DNA of 37,830 bases from Xanthobacteraceae bacterium (GCA_022841625.1 JALHRD010000041.1:1-37830); one strand, 5' to 3'. Positions 8,488-16,127 are shown, counted from the stretch's first letter. The notes: generated by a model from the letters alone, not told the origin. Numbers and translations: made by a program.

Positions 8488-8822
8488 GCACGCCTTGCCA
8501 CGTTAGGAGGGCGTCAGTTTGGATAAACCTCCAGCATCGGCCAATTGAACTGATTCGCTGCAAGAAACCGAGAATTTCTCCCTTACTTTGAATATTGCTG
8601 TGGATTGGGAGGCCGGTTGCTCATCTTCGGCGCCTCTGTCAGGGCTGCCGGGATGAATGTGGATCGCACGCAACAACCGCAATACACGCACTGCGTGTAT
8701 TGCGGCGGCCGCCCGGGGCCCCGGCTTGTGTTCGCGGCCAGGGTGAGGAAACATGGCGGCGTCTTCGATTACCTGCTTGCCGGCTCCCAACAGCACACAG
8801 CAATCCCATCCACGAGGGAATC
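8488..8822. other. 335-bp divergent intergenic region
   Basis: This non-coding interval separates the minus-strand response regulator from the plus-strand methyltransferase. The reading frames crossing it are low quality and change character at the next gene's start. It should hold both promoters, but I see no convincing -35/-10 pair. Two inverted repeats stand out: an 11-bp one at 8570-8580 (GAGAA-T-TTCTC) and a 21-bp one at 8681-8701. Confidence 0.6.
8681..8701. promoter_or_regulatory. Perfect 21-bp inverted repeat, candidate operator
   Basis: The arms AATACACGCA (8681-8690) and TGCGTGTATT (8692-8701) are exact reverse complements around one central base. It lies about 120 bases upstream of the methyltransferase start and is not followed by a T-run, so an operator for a dimeric regulator is more likely than a terminator. 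The regulator is unknown. Confidence 0.5.
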
Positions 8823-9680
8823 ATGTTGCGAAGCGTGAATTTTGCACTGCCGGTCGCATTGAGCTTTGTCATTGCGGCGGCGCTGGCGCCCGATGCATCC
8901 GCTCAGACGCGGATGAAGCGTGAGCCAGAATTGATCTACGTTCCGACGCCGCAAAACGTGGTCGACAAGATGCTCGAGGTCGCGAAAGTGACCAAGGACG
9001 ATTATGTGTTCGATCTTGGTTCCGGTGACGGACGCATTCCGATCACGGCCGCTGCCCGGTACGGCGCGCGCGGTTTTGGCGTCGAAATAAAACCCGAGTT
9101 GATCGCGCAAGCGCGGGCCAATGCCAAGGCGGCCGGCGTCGCCGATCGCGTCCAATTCCGCCGGCAGGATTTGTTCAAGACGTCGGTTCGTGAGGCGACG
9201 GTGGTCGGGCTTTACCTTTTCGTGTGGGCCAATGTAAAACTTCGCCCGCGCCTGATCAGCGAATTGCGCCCTGGAAGTCGGATCGTCGCGCATGACTTCC
9301 CGATTGGCGATGACTGGAAGCCGGATATTGCGGAGGATTTCGAAAACCGCACCATCTATCTTTGGTATGTTCCGGCGCAGGTCGCCGGCAAATGGGATTT
9401 CACCGGCGGCCCGCAAGGGCTTTCGGTTCAATTGCGACAGCAGTTTCAGAAGATCCAGGGTACCGCCACGGTCGGCGGTCGCTCGGTGCCATTGCAAAAT
9501 GCTAGCCTGCGCGGCGACGCGATTGAGTTTACGATCGCCTCCGATGCGGGGACGCCCATGCTGTTCCAGGGCCGCATCAATGGCGACAAGATGGAGCCAC
9601 GCGCGGCTGCAAGCGGCGCCGTGACTGGCTGGAGCGCCGTACGTGCCGCGCCGGTGTCCAAGGTGCGCCGCCGCAGTTAG
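8823..9680 (+). CDS. Exported class I SAM-dependent methyltransferase-fold protein
   Basis: The start was set at ATG 8823 because it gives a clean signal peptide (about residues 1-27, hydrophobic core FALPVALSFVIAAALA, ending ASA-Q). The reading frame upstream looks non-coding. The mature protein has a class I methyltransferase core: the SAM motif I FDLGSGDGR (63-71), the acidic end of strand 2 in GVEIKPELI (E88), then RRQDLFK. It most resembles, from memory, the FAM173/DOT1-like lysine methyltransferase group. The C-terminal about 90 residues form an extra beta-rich segment. The gene stands alone between a divergent promoter region and a convergent receptor gene. A periplasmic location is odd for a SAM enzyme; either the signal is a membrane anchor or the protein has a non-catalytic role. 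Confidence 0.85.
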   Translation: MLRSVNFALPVALSFVIAAALAPDASAQTRMKREPELIYVPTPQNVVDKMLEVAKVTKDDYVFDLGSGDGRIPITAAARYGARGFGVEIKPELIAQARANAKAAGVADRVQFRRQDLFKTSVREATVVGLYLFVWANVKLRPRLISELRPGSRIVAHDFPIGDDWKPDIAEDFENRTIYLWYVPAQVAGKWDFTGGPQGLSVQLRQQFQKIQGTATVGGRSVPLQNASLRGDAIEFTIASDAGTPMLFQGRINGDKMEPRAAASGAVTGWSAVRAAPVSKVRRRS

Positions 9681-9719
9681 CGCAATCCGATACGCCGTGG
9701 CATCCGGCGCACCGGCATT

Positions 9720-9848
9720 TCATCGCCGTCCAAGCTCCCCGCGACACCGTGCGGGGACGTCGCCGGTGCTGTTCCAATAGAACACGCTGCACGGGGCGTA
9801 GCGGTAGAGCCAGATCAGCGCAGCAATCAGCGCGATGGCGGCAACCAC
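9720..9848 (-). CDS. Possible small single-span membrane protein
   Basis: This 42-residue frame starts at GTG and reads VVAAIALIAALIWLYRYAPC, then a short polar tail. One transmembrane helix followed by WLYRY resembles small membrane proteins of Hyphomicrobiales. There is no clear ribosome site, and a GC-rich hairpin (TCCCCGC/GCGGGGA, 9736-9757) lies inside it. That hairpin could equally be a bidirectional terminator between the flanking convergent genes. Low confidence. Confidence 0.25.
   Translation of the reverse strand: MVAAIALIAALIWLYRYAPCSVFYWNSTGDVPARCRGELGRR
9736..9757. terminator. GC-rich hairpin between convergent genes
   Basis: The 7-base arms TCCCCGC and GCGGGGA enclose an 8-base loop in the interval between the methyltransferase (plus) and the receptor gene (minus). 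No T-tract follows, so factor-independent termination is uncertain. It also lies within the doubtful small frame at 9720-9848. Confidence 0.3.
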
Positions 9849-9891
9849 CGTCGGGATGTGCCTCGTGTCGATGCGTCGGCCATGCCGGAAC

Positions 9892-10926
9892 TCATTTGGC
9901 CCGGAACAAGGTCTGGAACTCGGCCTGCCATCGTTTCTGCTCCGCCGCCGAAAGCACTGCGGTAATGACTTTCTGTTTCAGCAGCGTCTCGCTCACTTCC
10001 GGTGGGTTGCTCGGGGTATCGGGACGCGTCGGAATGCGCCCCCGTTTGGTCAGCTGGAGTTGGGCCTCGCGACTGAGGACGAAGTTGGCAAGCAACCTGG
10101 CCGCATTCGGATTTGGCGCATTGGCGGCGACCCCGACTGCGCCAAAGATCAATGCGACCGGATCAATCGCCCAATAGTCGGTGGCCGCGCCGGCGAGTTT
10201 CACATTGACCGTCAAATTAGTGTAATTGTTGAGCGCGACCCAATATTCGCCAGATCCAATCGCGCGCGCGAGCGCCAGGTGGCCTTCGGTCACCACCGGA
10301 TCAAGCGTCGCAATAATATCCTGCACGAGCTTGCGGCCGCGCGCCTCGCCGTAATGCGTGAACATCGCCATGAGCCATTCGGTGTCGCCGTTGTCGATGG
10401 CTATCTTGCCGCGCCATTCCTTGCGTTGAAGGAATTCCTCATAGGTCCGCGGCAACTGCTCCTTCTTGACGAATTTGGTGTTATAGGCCGGCGAATTGTA
10501 ATTGGCGTAGACGCCATACCAGCGCCGGTTAGGATCGCGTGCTTGCGGGATCAAGCCCTTGGCTTCCGGCGGATCGATTTGCGCCAAGGCGGCGTCGGGC
10601 AGCCGATTGACTGGAGTCGTCATCACCACGTCCCAGACGTTCTGTTTGGCGCGGAACTCGACCGCGATACGCCCCATGACGCCGGTGTCGGAGGTCCGCA
10701 CATAGCTGACCTTGATGCCGGTCGCATCTTGAAAGAGTTTGTAATAGGGCAGCGCCTCTTCCTCGTTCATCGACCCGTAGACCACCGGTGCGCCTTCCTT
10801 CTTGGCGGCCGCCAGCAGCTTTGGGTCGAGCCAGATTCGGTCCTGTGCAATGGCAGTCGATGTGAGCGCGATCCCGACCAAACACAAAATAGCGGGGCGC
10901 ATTGCGGCGATAAGTGCTGGGCGCAA
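9892..10926 (-). CDS. Extracellular solute-binding protein (iron/2-aminoethylphosphonate ABC receptor type)
   Basis: A periplasmic binding protein of about 344 residues. The TTG at 10926 is chosen because a strong Shine-Dalgarno (GAGGGAGG, 10939-10932) sits five bases before it; ATG 10902 is the alternative and gives the same mature protein. The signal peptide ends near STAIAQ. The mature chain has the VVYGSMNEEEALPYYKLFQDATGIKV opening of the AfuA/PotD-like class, then VMGRIAVEFRAKQNVWDVV. The gene lies downstream of a racemase-family gene and a flavoprotein gene on the same strand, with a 93-base gap. No permease or ATPase gene is nearby, so the transport partner and the ligand are unknown. 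The iron association of the family need not apply. Confidence 0.88.
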   Translation of the reverse strand: MRPALIAAMRPAILCLVGIALTSTAIAQDRIWLDPKLLAAAKKEGAPVVYGSMNEEEALPYYKLFQDATGIKVSYVRTSDTGVMGRIAVEFRAKQNVWDVVMTTPVNRLPDAALAQIDPPEAKGLIPQARDPNRRWYGVYANYNSPAYNTKFVKKEQLPRTYEEFLQRKEWRGKIAIDNGDTEWLMAMFTHYGEARGRKLVQDIIATLDPVVTEGHLALARAIGSGEYWVALNNYTNLTVNVKLAGAATDYWAIDPVALIFGAVGVAANAPNPNAARLLANFVLSREAQLQLTKRGRIPTRPDTPSNPPEVSETLLKQKVITAVLSAAEQKRWQAEFQTLFRAK

Positions 10927-11019
10927 GATATCCTCCCTCAATTCACGTGATCGTAATTCAACGCAAGGCGATAGTCTCACGGCGGCCTGTAGGCGTGTCG
11001 CGGAGTCACGGGTGCGGCA

Positions 11020-11736
11020 TCATAGCTTCGGCCGCGCGTTCGACTTGGGCCAGCGTTTGCGGCTGTGCTTAAGGCCAAGGCCCGCCAGCATCGCCGCCAT
11101 TCGGATTGGCGCTCCGATGCCCTCGACCACCGGCACGCCCCAGGTCCGGGAGAGCTCGTCCGGCTTCATATGCACGGGGCATTGGGTGATGCCATGAACG
11201 ATGATGACGTCGGCGCCATTTTCATCAATCAGCGAGCGGCCGGCGGCGATGAAATTCTTCTTCATCTCATCTTTGTTGGCGCCGATGTCCTTGAGTTTGT
11301 AACCGGACGCCCGCCGACCCGCGATCCAGTTCTCCATGCCGTAGAGGCGCGTCTGGGTGATCTGCCGCGGGATAACACTTTCATGATAGCAAATAATGCC
11401 AAAGCGGTCGCCAAGCTGTGCGGCGATGTGAAACATGGCCTCGCTTGGGCCGACGACCGGGATATCCACCAGCGAGCGGCCGCCGTCGACGCCAAGATCG
11501 AGTGTACCGAGCGGAACGACGGCGTCGTAGCCCTCCTGCTCCGCGCGAATAAAGGCGTCGTGGAAGTAGGGCGCAACAAGTTGGATTTCGGCGGGCCCAA
11601 GCCCGCCGAATGGCGACGGCGCGACAGAGATGATGCCGACTTCGACCTCAGCGGATGAAAAGCTCTTTGCCGTGTCCTCGCGCAGCTTGCGCTCCGCGGG
11701 TGGGTAGTCGCCGATCACAAATGCAACGCGAATCAT
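11020..11736 (-). CDS. Asp/Glu/hydantoin racemase-family protein
   Basis: The 238-residue protein belongs to the Asp/Glu racemase superfamily, whose members isomerise, racemise or decarboxylate small acids using two facing cysteines. The second-half motif is present (VIIVHGITQCPVHM, C186), as are IPVVGPSEAMFHIAAQLGDRFGII and the C-terminal GVPVVEGIGAPIRMA. In the first half, the position where hydantoin racemases have a cysteine (CFGDPG) reads GTLDLG, with T78 by my reading. One of the two catalytic cysteines therefore seems missing, as in single-cysteine decarboxylases of the superfamily. The gene lies three bases after the flavoprotein gene, as part of an operon with the solute receptor. 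The substrate is unknown. Confidence 0.82.
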   Translation of the reverse strand: MIRVAFVIGDYPPAERKLREDTAKSFSSAEVEVGIISVAPSPFGGLGPAEIQLVAPYFHDAFIRAEQEGYDAVVPLGTLDLGVDGGRSLVDIPVVGPSEAMFHIAAQLGDRFGIICYHESVIPRQITQTRLYGMENWIAGRRASGYKLKDIGANKDEMKKNFIAAGRSLIDENGADVIIVHGITQCPVHMKPDELSRTWGVPVVEGIGAPIRMAAMLAGLGLKHSRKRWPKSNARPKL

Positions 11737-11739
11737 GTG

Positions 11740-12951
11740 TCACAGTTTCCTGGTTGGTTCGATGCCCATGAGCGATTGCCCCAGCGCTTCGAAATTTTCC
11801 ATATGCGCCTGGCTCTGCTGGGTCACGGTGTGCAGGTCGCGAAAGCGGCGCTCGAACGGGTTATTGTTGAAGATCGCACCGGCGCCGGCAGCGTGGTAGG
11901 CGAAATCGACCACCTCGCGCGCCTGCTGGATTGCGAAGCAGGTCACGCCGCGGCTGGCAAGGCGTTGCTGAAAGCTGACTTTCTCGCCAGTGGCGGCCTG
12001 CTGGTAGAGTTGCGTATAGCTGTCGAGAACATAAGCACGCGCGGCGCCCAGCCTTGCTTCGGAGAGGCCGACCTGGGTCTGAACCAGATTGTTCTCGGCC
12101 AAAAGCTTTCCTGAGGAATGCGCCTTCTTGCTCTTAGCCAGCGCAACGAAGTCATTGAACACGGTGCGCGCAATGCCCAGGGCTACCGCGCAGAACGCCA
12201 TTCCGAACATATTGAAGATTGAGAATTTGTAGATCGGTCCGCTCTCGCGCCGGTCGGTGTCGGACTCGCGGGTGAAGCTGAAGGCCTCCGGCACGAACAG
12301 GTCGTTGACCGCATAGTCGTCGCTGCCGGTGCCACGCAGCCCGATCACTTGCCAGGTATCGGTGATGGTGGCCTTTGCCTTCGGGAACAGCATGGTGCGC
12401 TGTTCGAGCGGTTTGCCGTTGGTCCCAAGGCGCGGACGGCCGTCCGGCTCGCACAGGGTCGCGTGGCCGCCGATCCACTGCGAATGCCGGCTGCCGCTGG
12501 CGAAATGCCAGTGGCCGGTGACGCGGTAGCCGCCCTCGGCGATAACAGCCTTGGCGTGCGGTGAGGGCGCGCCGGTGGCGACCGCCGCCCGTGCATCGCC
12601 AAACAACTCCTGCGCTACCCGCGGGTCGAGATAGGCGGCCGCCATCGACACACCCGAGTTCTGTCCCAGGCACCAGGCGACGCTGGCATCGCCCATGGCT
12701 ACTGCTTCCATCACCTGGAAGAACGTCGCCGGCTCGACTTCCTCGCCGTCGAACCGCGCCGGGATCAGCATCCGGAACAGCCGCGCCTCGTGCATGGCGG
12801 CGAGCAGATCGGAGGGGATTTCACGCTCCCGCTCGATCCGGTCGGCGGCCGCCTTGAGCCGTGGAATAAGCGCGACCGCCCGTTGGACGAGTTCGACACC
12901 CCGCTGCCCTTGGTCGGCGGCGCCTGCTGCGGTCGATGCGCGGTTCAACAT
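11740..12951 (-). CDS. Acyl-CoA dehydrogenase-fold flavoprotein, possible group D monooxygenase
   Basis: This 403-residue protein has the acyl-CoA dehydrogenase fold: an N-terminal helical domain (RIEREREIPSDLLAAMHEARLFRMLIPARFDG), a middle beta domain (GYRVTGHWHFASGSRHSQWIGGHA) and a C-terminal helical domain. The W-x-F-xSG pattern and the IGLRGTGSDDYAVNDLFVPE segment are characteristic of the HpaB/HsaA/DszC-like branch. These enzymes use reduced flavin to hydroxylate aromatic or heteroaromatic compounds rather than dehydrogenate acyl-CoA. The base glutamate of true acyl-CoA dehydrogenases is not obvious. It is the first gene of the minus operon and is divergent from the LigB-like gene, which fits hydroxylation before ring cleavage. 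No flavin reductase is encoded nearby. Confidence 0.85.
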   Translation of the reverse strand: MLNRASTAAGAADQGQRGVELVQRAVALIPRLKAAADRIEREREIPSDLLAAMHEARLFRMLIPARFDGEEVEPATFFQVMEAVAMGDASVAWCLGQNSGVSMAAAYLDPRVAQELFGDARAAVATGAPSPHAKAVIAEGGYRVTGHWHFASGSRHSQWIGGHATLCEPDGRPRLGTNGKPLEQRTMLFPKAKATITDTWQVIGLRGTGSDDYAVNDLFVPEAFSFTRESDTDRRESGPIYKFSIFNMFGMAFCAVALGIARTVFNDFVALAKSKKAHSSGKLLAENNLVQTQVGLSEARLGAARAYVLDSYTQLYQQAATGEKVSFQQRLASRGVTCFAIQQAREVVDFAYHAAGAGAIFNNNPFERRFRDLHTVTQQSQAHMENFEALGQSLMGIEPTRKL

Positions 12952-13046
12952 GGTCGGCGTTCCGGTCCGTAATCCATCAATACCTTAGCTGATGCGCCAG
13001 CCGCTTGTCTCCGGCCGGGATTTCGGCACATTCTAACACCGATCCT

Positions 13047-13058
13047 AACTCCGGAGTT
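13047..13058. promoter_or_regulatory. 12-bp perfect palindrome covering the LigB-like gene's ribosome-binding site
   Basis: AACTCCGGAGTT reads identically on both strands and contains the GGAG that lies seven bases before ATG 13064. It lies in the 112-bp region between two divergent operons. A repressor binding here could act on both, or the site could be coincidental. Confidence 0.4.
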
Positions 13059-13063
13059 TTGGA

Positions 13064-13888
13064 ATGGCTGAACTTGTTGCCGCTGTGGGCGTGCCTCATT
13101 CACCCCATTATCCGTCGCAATACCCCAAGGACGGACCGCAGGACACGCCGCGGATCTTTCGGGAGGTGAAAGCCCAGCTTGATGCCGCCAAGGCCGAGGC
13201 TATCGTCGTTATCGCCAACGACCATTTCAACACCTTCTTCATGAATAACTTTCCGACCTTTGCGATTGGTGTGACCGACGCGGCCTATGGTCCGAACGAT
13301 CAGACCAAGATGCCGCGCTACGATTTCGCGGTGCAGTCGTCGCTGGCCTCGCACATGCTCAAGACTGCCATGCAGGAAGGCTTCGATTTTTCGGTGACAC
13401 AGGAGTTCGGCGTCGATCACGCCATGCTGGTGCCGCTGCACTACCTTACCGACAATGTGACAGCGCCGGTGGTGCCAATCTGGGTTAATACGTTTTCAAG
13501 CCCGCTGCCGACCGCGCGGCGCTGCTACGCACTCGGACAGATGATGCAGGGCGCAATCAAAAGTCTGCCGCAAAAGATGCGCGTTGCGGTGATCGCGACC
13601 GGCAGCTTCTCGCTTGAGATCGGCGGGCCCAAAATCGACGTCGGAAAGCGCAACAGCGTTCCCGACATCGCATGGTCGAAGCATTTGCATCGCCGGATCG
13701 GGCAGGGAGAGTTCGAAGAGATCGTTGCGGAAGCGACGCCGGAACGGATGTGGCAAGCCGGCAATATCGGCGGCGAACTGCTTAACTGGGTGGTTCTGCT
13801 CGGCATGGTCGGCAAGGACAAGCCGTGCTACCTCGCCGATCACGATGACAAGGACGGGCACGCCTACGCGGTTTGGCGCTGGAATTGA
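13064..13888 (+). CDS. LigB-like (class III extradiol dioxygenase family) protein
   Basis: A 274-residue protein of the protocatechuate 4,5-dioxygenase beta-subunit family, which uses Fe(II) to cleave catecholic rings. The iron ligands can be placed as H12 (GVPHSPHY), H54 (ANDHFNTF) and E238 (GGELLNW), matching H12, H61 and E242 of Sphingobium LigB. H119 in FGVDHAMLVPL is also conserved in the family. The usual GTGGLSH motif carrying the catalytic histidine reads ATGSFSLEI here, with leucine at the histidine position, so the mechanism may differ. A LigA-like gene follows after 17 bases, as expected for a two-subunit enzyme. It begins a plus operon with a dehydrogenase and a class II aldolase-like gene. 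Confidence 0.88.
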   Translation: MAELVAAVGVPHSPHYPSQYPKDGPQDTPRIFREVKAQLDAAKAEAIVVIANDHFNTFFMNNFPTFAIGVTDAAYGPNDQTKMPRYDFAVQSSLASHMLKTAMQEGFDFSVTQEFGVDHAMLVPLHYLTDNVTAPVVPIWVNTFSSPLPTARRCYALGQMMQGAIKSLPQKMRVAVIATGSFSLEIGGPKIDVGKRNSVPDIAWSKHLHRRIGQGEFEEIVAEATPERMWQAGNIGGELLNWVVLLGMVGKDKPCYLADHDDKDGHAYAVWRWN

Positions 13889-13905
13889 GGTTGGGAGGCA
13901 CGACC

Positions 13906-14175
13906 ATGAGTGCTTATCAGATCAACAAGATTTGCCATCGGGTCTACCACGACATCCCGTTTCGTGAGGCGGTGAAGGCCGACCCCGCCAAGGCGCTTGC
14001 CGATTGGCCGCTGACCGACGAGGAGCGCAAGGCGCTGCTCGAAGGCGACGTCAAGCGGCTGTATGAATGGGGTACGCACCCGTTCTTGCTGGCGCATACC
14101 ACCCGTTGGGGCCTGTTCGGCCTCACGCCCGCGCTCTATGCCGAGCGCATCAAGAATGCCAAGGATCCAGCGTAA
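13906..14175 (+). CDS. LigA-like small subunit of an extradiol dioxygenase-type enzyme
   Basis: An 89-residue protein matching the LigA fold (protocatechuate 4,5-dioxygenase alpha chain), with YQINKICHRVYHDIPFRE and the family segment DWPLTDEERKALLEGDVKRL, then GTHPFLLAH. LigA-type chains cap the active site of the LigB-type partner. ATG 13906 was chosen over upstream in-frame codons because GGGAGG lies a few bases before it and the homologous region starts there. Length is at the short end for LigA. After the stop is an imperfect 15-bp tandem duplication. Confidence 0.87.
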   Translation: MSAYQINKICHRVYHDIPFREAVKADPAKALADWPLTDEERKALLEGDVKRLYEWGTHPFLLAHTTRWGLFGLTPALYAERIKNAKDPA

Positions 14176-14205
14176 ATCGGCGGCGGCATCATCGGCGGGG
14201 GCATC
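14176..14205 (+). repeat. 15-bp tandem duplication after the LigA-like stop codon
   Basis: Two adjacent 15-base units (14176-14190 and 14191-14205), both beginning ATCGGCGG and ending GGCATC, differ at one base. They directly follow the TAA and stay open in the same frame (IGGGIIGGGIN then stop). Confidence 0.6.
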
Positions 14206-14226
14206 AATTGAGCGAGTGCAAGTATT

Positions 14227-15225
14227 ATGACAACAACGACCATTGAGAAAACTTCCGCGGCCAGCGGTATCGCCTTCAAACAGCTCGGCATTTGCGCCGA
14301 TCACGTCAATCGCCATCCCGCCATGCGGCAGGAGGTACTGAAAATTCACCCGAAGGCGAAGTTCCACGACGCCGGTCATCGCCTCAATGAAGAAGAGATG
14401 ATCAAGTTTCTCGCCGATTGCGACGCCGCCATTGTCGGCTTCGAGCCGGTGACCGAGCGCGTCCTGTCGGCGCTGCCGCAGCTCAAGCTGATCGCCAAAT
14501 ACGGCAATGGCTGCGAGAGCTTCGATTTTGCCGCGATGAAGCGGCACAATGTCCGCTTCGGCTATACCTGGGGCGTCAATAAGCTCGCGGTTGCGGAGCT
14601 TGCGCTCGGATTCATGTTGATGGGGCTGCGCTGGGTGATGCCGCTCAATGTTGCGATGCGCGCCGGCGAGCGTCCGCGGCTGCGCAACGGCCGCTTCCTC
14701 ACCGGGCGAGTGGTCGGCATTCACGGCTGCGGCAATATCGGCAAGGAGATCGTACGGCTGTTGCAGCCGTTCAACTGCACGATCCTGGCTTGTGACATCA
14801 AGGACTACGCAGATTTCTATAAGCAGTGGAATGTGACGCCGGTTTCGCACGACGAATTGCTGGCGCGTTCGGAGATTTTGACGTTGCATCTGCCGAAGAC
14901 GCATCTCACGCGCGGGCTTTACTCACGCGAAGTGCTTGGCAAGCTGCGCAAGGATTGTCTGTTGATCAATACCTGCCGTGGCGAGATTGTCGACGAGGCG
15001 GCATTGCTGGAGCGGTTGGACAGCGGTGACCTGACCGCCGCCTGTTTCGACGTGTTTGCGATCGAGCCGGCGGAGAGTGACCGGCTCTTGAACCACCCCA
15101 ATATGCTGGCGACCCCGCATATCGGCGCTTCGACCGAGGAGACGCGCCTCATTCTAGTGCGCGCCGCCATCAGCCGGCTCGACGATGCCCGCATCGTGGA
15201 CCCCGCGGAGTTCTATGGGGTCTAG
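14227..15225 (+). CDS. D-isomer-specific 2-hydroxyacid dehydrogenase, NAD-binding
   Basis: A 332-residue enzyme of the phosphoglycerate dehydrogenase/D-lactate dehydrogenase family, which interconverts 2-oxoacids and D-2-hydroxyacids. The Rossmann motif GCGNIG is at 167-172, followed by the acidic D190 that favours NAD over NADP. The catalytic triad is R251 (NTCRGEIVDEAAL), E280 (FAIEPAE) and H298 (TPHIGAS). There is no C-terminal ACT domain, so it is not a regulated biosynthetic SerA. Its place between ring-cleavage-type and aldolase-type genes suggests it reduces or oxidises a pathway intermediate. The ribosome site is weak (GAGCGAG). Confidence 0.9.
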   Translation: MTTTTIEKTSAASGIAFKQLGICADHVNRHPAMRQEVLKIHPKAKFHDAGHRLNEEEMIKFLADCDAAIVGFEPVTERVLSALPQLKLIAKYGNGCESFDFAAMKRHNVRFGYTWGVNKLAVAELALGFMLMGLRWVMPLNVAMRAGERPRLRNGRFLTGRVVGIHGCGNIGKEIVRLLQPFNCTILACDIKDYADFYKQWNVTPVSHDELLARSEILTLHLPKTHLTRGLYSREVLGKLRKDCLLINTCRGEIVDEAALLERLDSGDLTAACFDVFAIEPAESDRLLNHPNMLATPHIGASTEETRLILVRAAISRLDDARIVDPAEFYGV

Positions 15226-15295
15226 TTGCTGCGGGATTTAGCGATGCTGATAGAATGTAAAACACAATGTTGAAATATCAGGGAAGGAAACCGCC

Positions 15296-16069
15296 ATGGC
15301 GCTGAAACCCGTCGTCATTTCCCGTAAGGCTGAGGCTTTCGCCATGTCGGCGGAGGAACGGCAGATGCGGGTCGATCTCGCTGCCTGCTACCGGCTGATT
15401 GCGCTTTACGACATGGATGATCTGTTCGCGACCCACATCTCGGCGCGGGTGCCGGGGCCCGAAGAGCACTTTCTGCTCAATCCTTACGGAGTGCTCTACA
15501 CCCAGATCATCGCCTCGAATCTGGTCAAGGTCGATCTCCACGGCAACATTGTCCAGGATACTGAACACAGCATCAATCCGGCGGGGTTCGTGATCCATTC
15601 AGCGGTGCATGCTGCGCGGCCGGATGCCAAATGCGTTCTGCACACCCACACAGTTGCCGGCATGGCGGTGGCGAGCCTGGAGGACGGCCTTCTGCCGCTC
15701 ACGCAGAAGTCGATGCGCTTTTATAATCGCATCGGCTATCACGAGTATGAAGGTGTTGCCGACGATCTCGACGAGCGCTCGCGGCTGGTCGCCTCGCTTG
15801 GCAAACACAACGCGCTGATCCTTCGCAACCACGGTCTGCTCACTTGCGGCAAGACAGTTGCGCAGGCGTTTTTACTGATGCGCAATCTCGAAAAGAGCTG
15901 TAAGGCGCAGCTCGCGGCGATGGCGACTGGCGCCAAGCTGATCAAGCTCTCGCCTAATTTGATGGAACACGCCGCCAACCAGTTCGAGGGCGGCGTCGAC
16001 GGCCGCGCCAATGGCTGGCCGTCATTGCTGACCATGCTGGATGGGATCGATCCGTCGTATCGGAACTAG
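15296..16069 (+). CDS. Class II aldolase/adducin-family protein
   Basis: A 257-residue member of the zinc-dependent class II aldolase family (fuculose-phosphate aldolase type). The metal ligands are visible as H116 and H118 (VLHTHT) and H179 (RNHG), and the substrate phosphate/acid loop is near THISARVPG. The segment NPYGVLYTQI and the C-terminal WPSLLTMLDGIDPSY are typical of the non-sugar branch in proteobacteria. Besides aldol cleavage, some family members decarboxylate dihydroxyphthalates, which would fit a LigAB-containing pathway. A good ribosome site (GGGAAGGA) precedes the ATG. It is the last gene of the plus operon. Confidence 0.9.
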   Translation: MALKPVVISRKAEAFAMSAEERQMRVDLAACYRLIALYDMDDLFATHISARVPGPEEHFLLNPYGVLYTQIIASNLVKVDLHGNIVQDTEHSINPAGFVIHSAVHAARPDAKCVLHTHTVAGMAVASLEDGLLPLTQKSMRFYNRIGYHEYEGVADDLDERSRLVASLGKHNALILRNHGLLTCGKTVAQAFLLMRNLEKSCKAQLAAMATGAKLIKLSPNLMEHAANQFEGGVDGRANGWPSLLTMLDGIDPSYRN

Positions 16070-16082
16070 CGCTTGTCCCGGC

Positions 16083-16099
16083 GAAACGGGCGCCGTTTC
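16083..16099. terminator. Hairpin between convergent genes
   Basis: GAAACGG and CCGTTTC pair across a 3-base loop, in the 58-base gap between the aldolase-family gene and the convergent receptor gene. A bidirectional termination role is likely from position; there is no T-tract. Confidence 0.4.
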
Positions 16100-16127
16100 C
16101 GCCGCGTCGGGAAAGGCGATCGAGACG

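Noticed and set aside
8595-8822. N-terminal extension of the methyltransferase frame by 76 residues
   Set aside because: It has no homologous character, crosses a 21-bp inverted repeat and would bury the clear signal peptide beginning at 8823.
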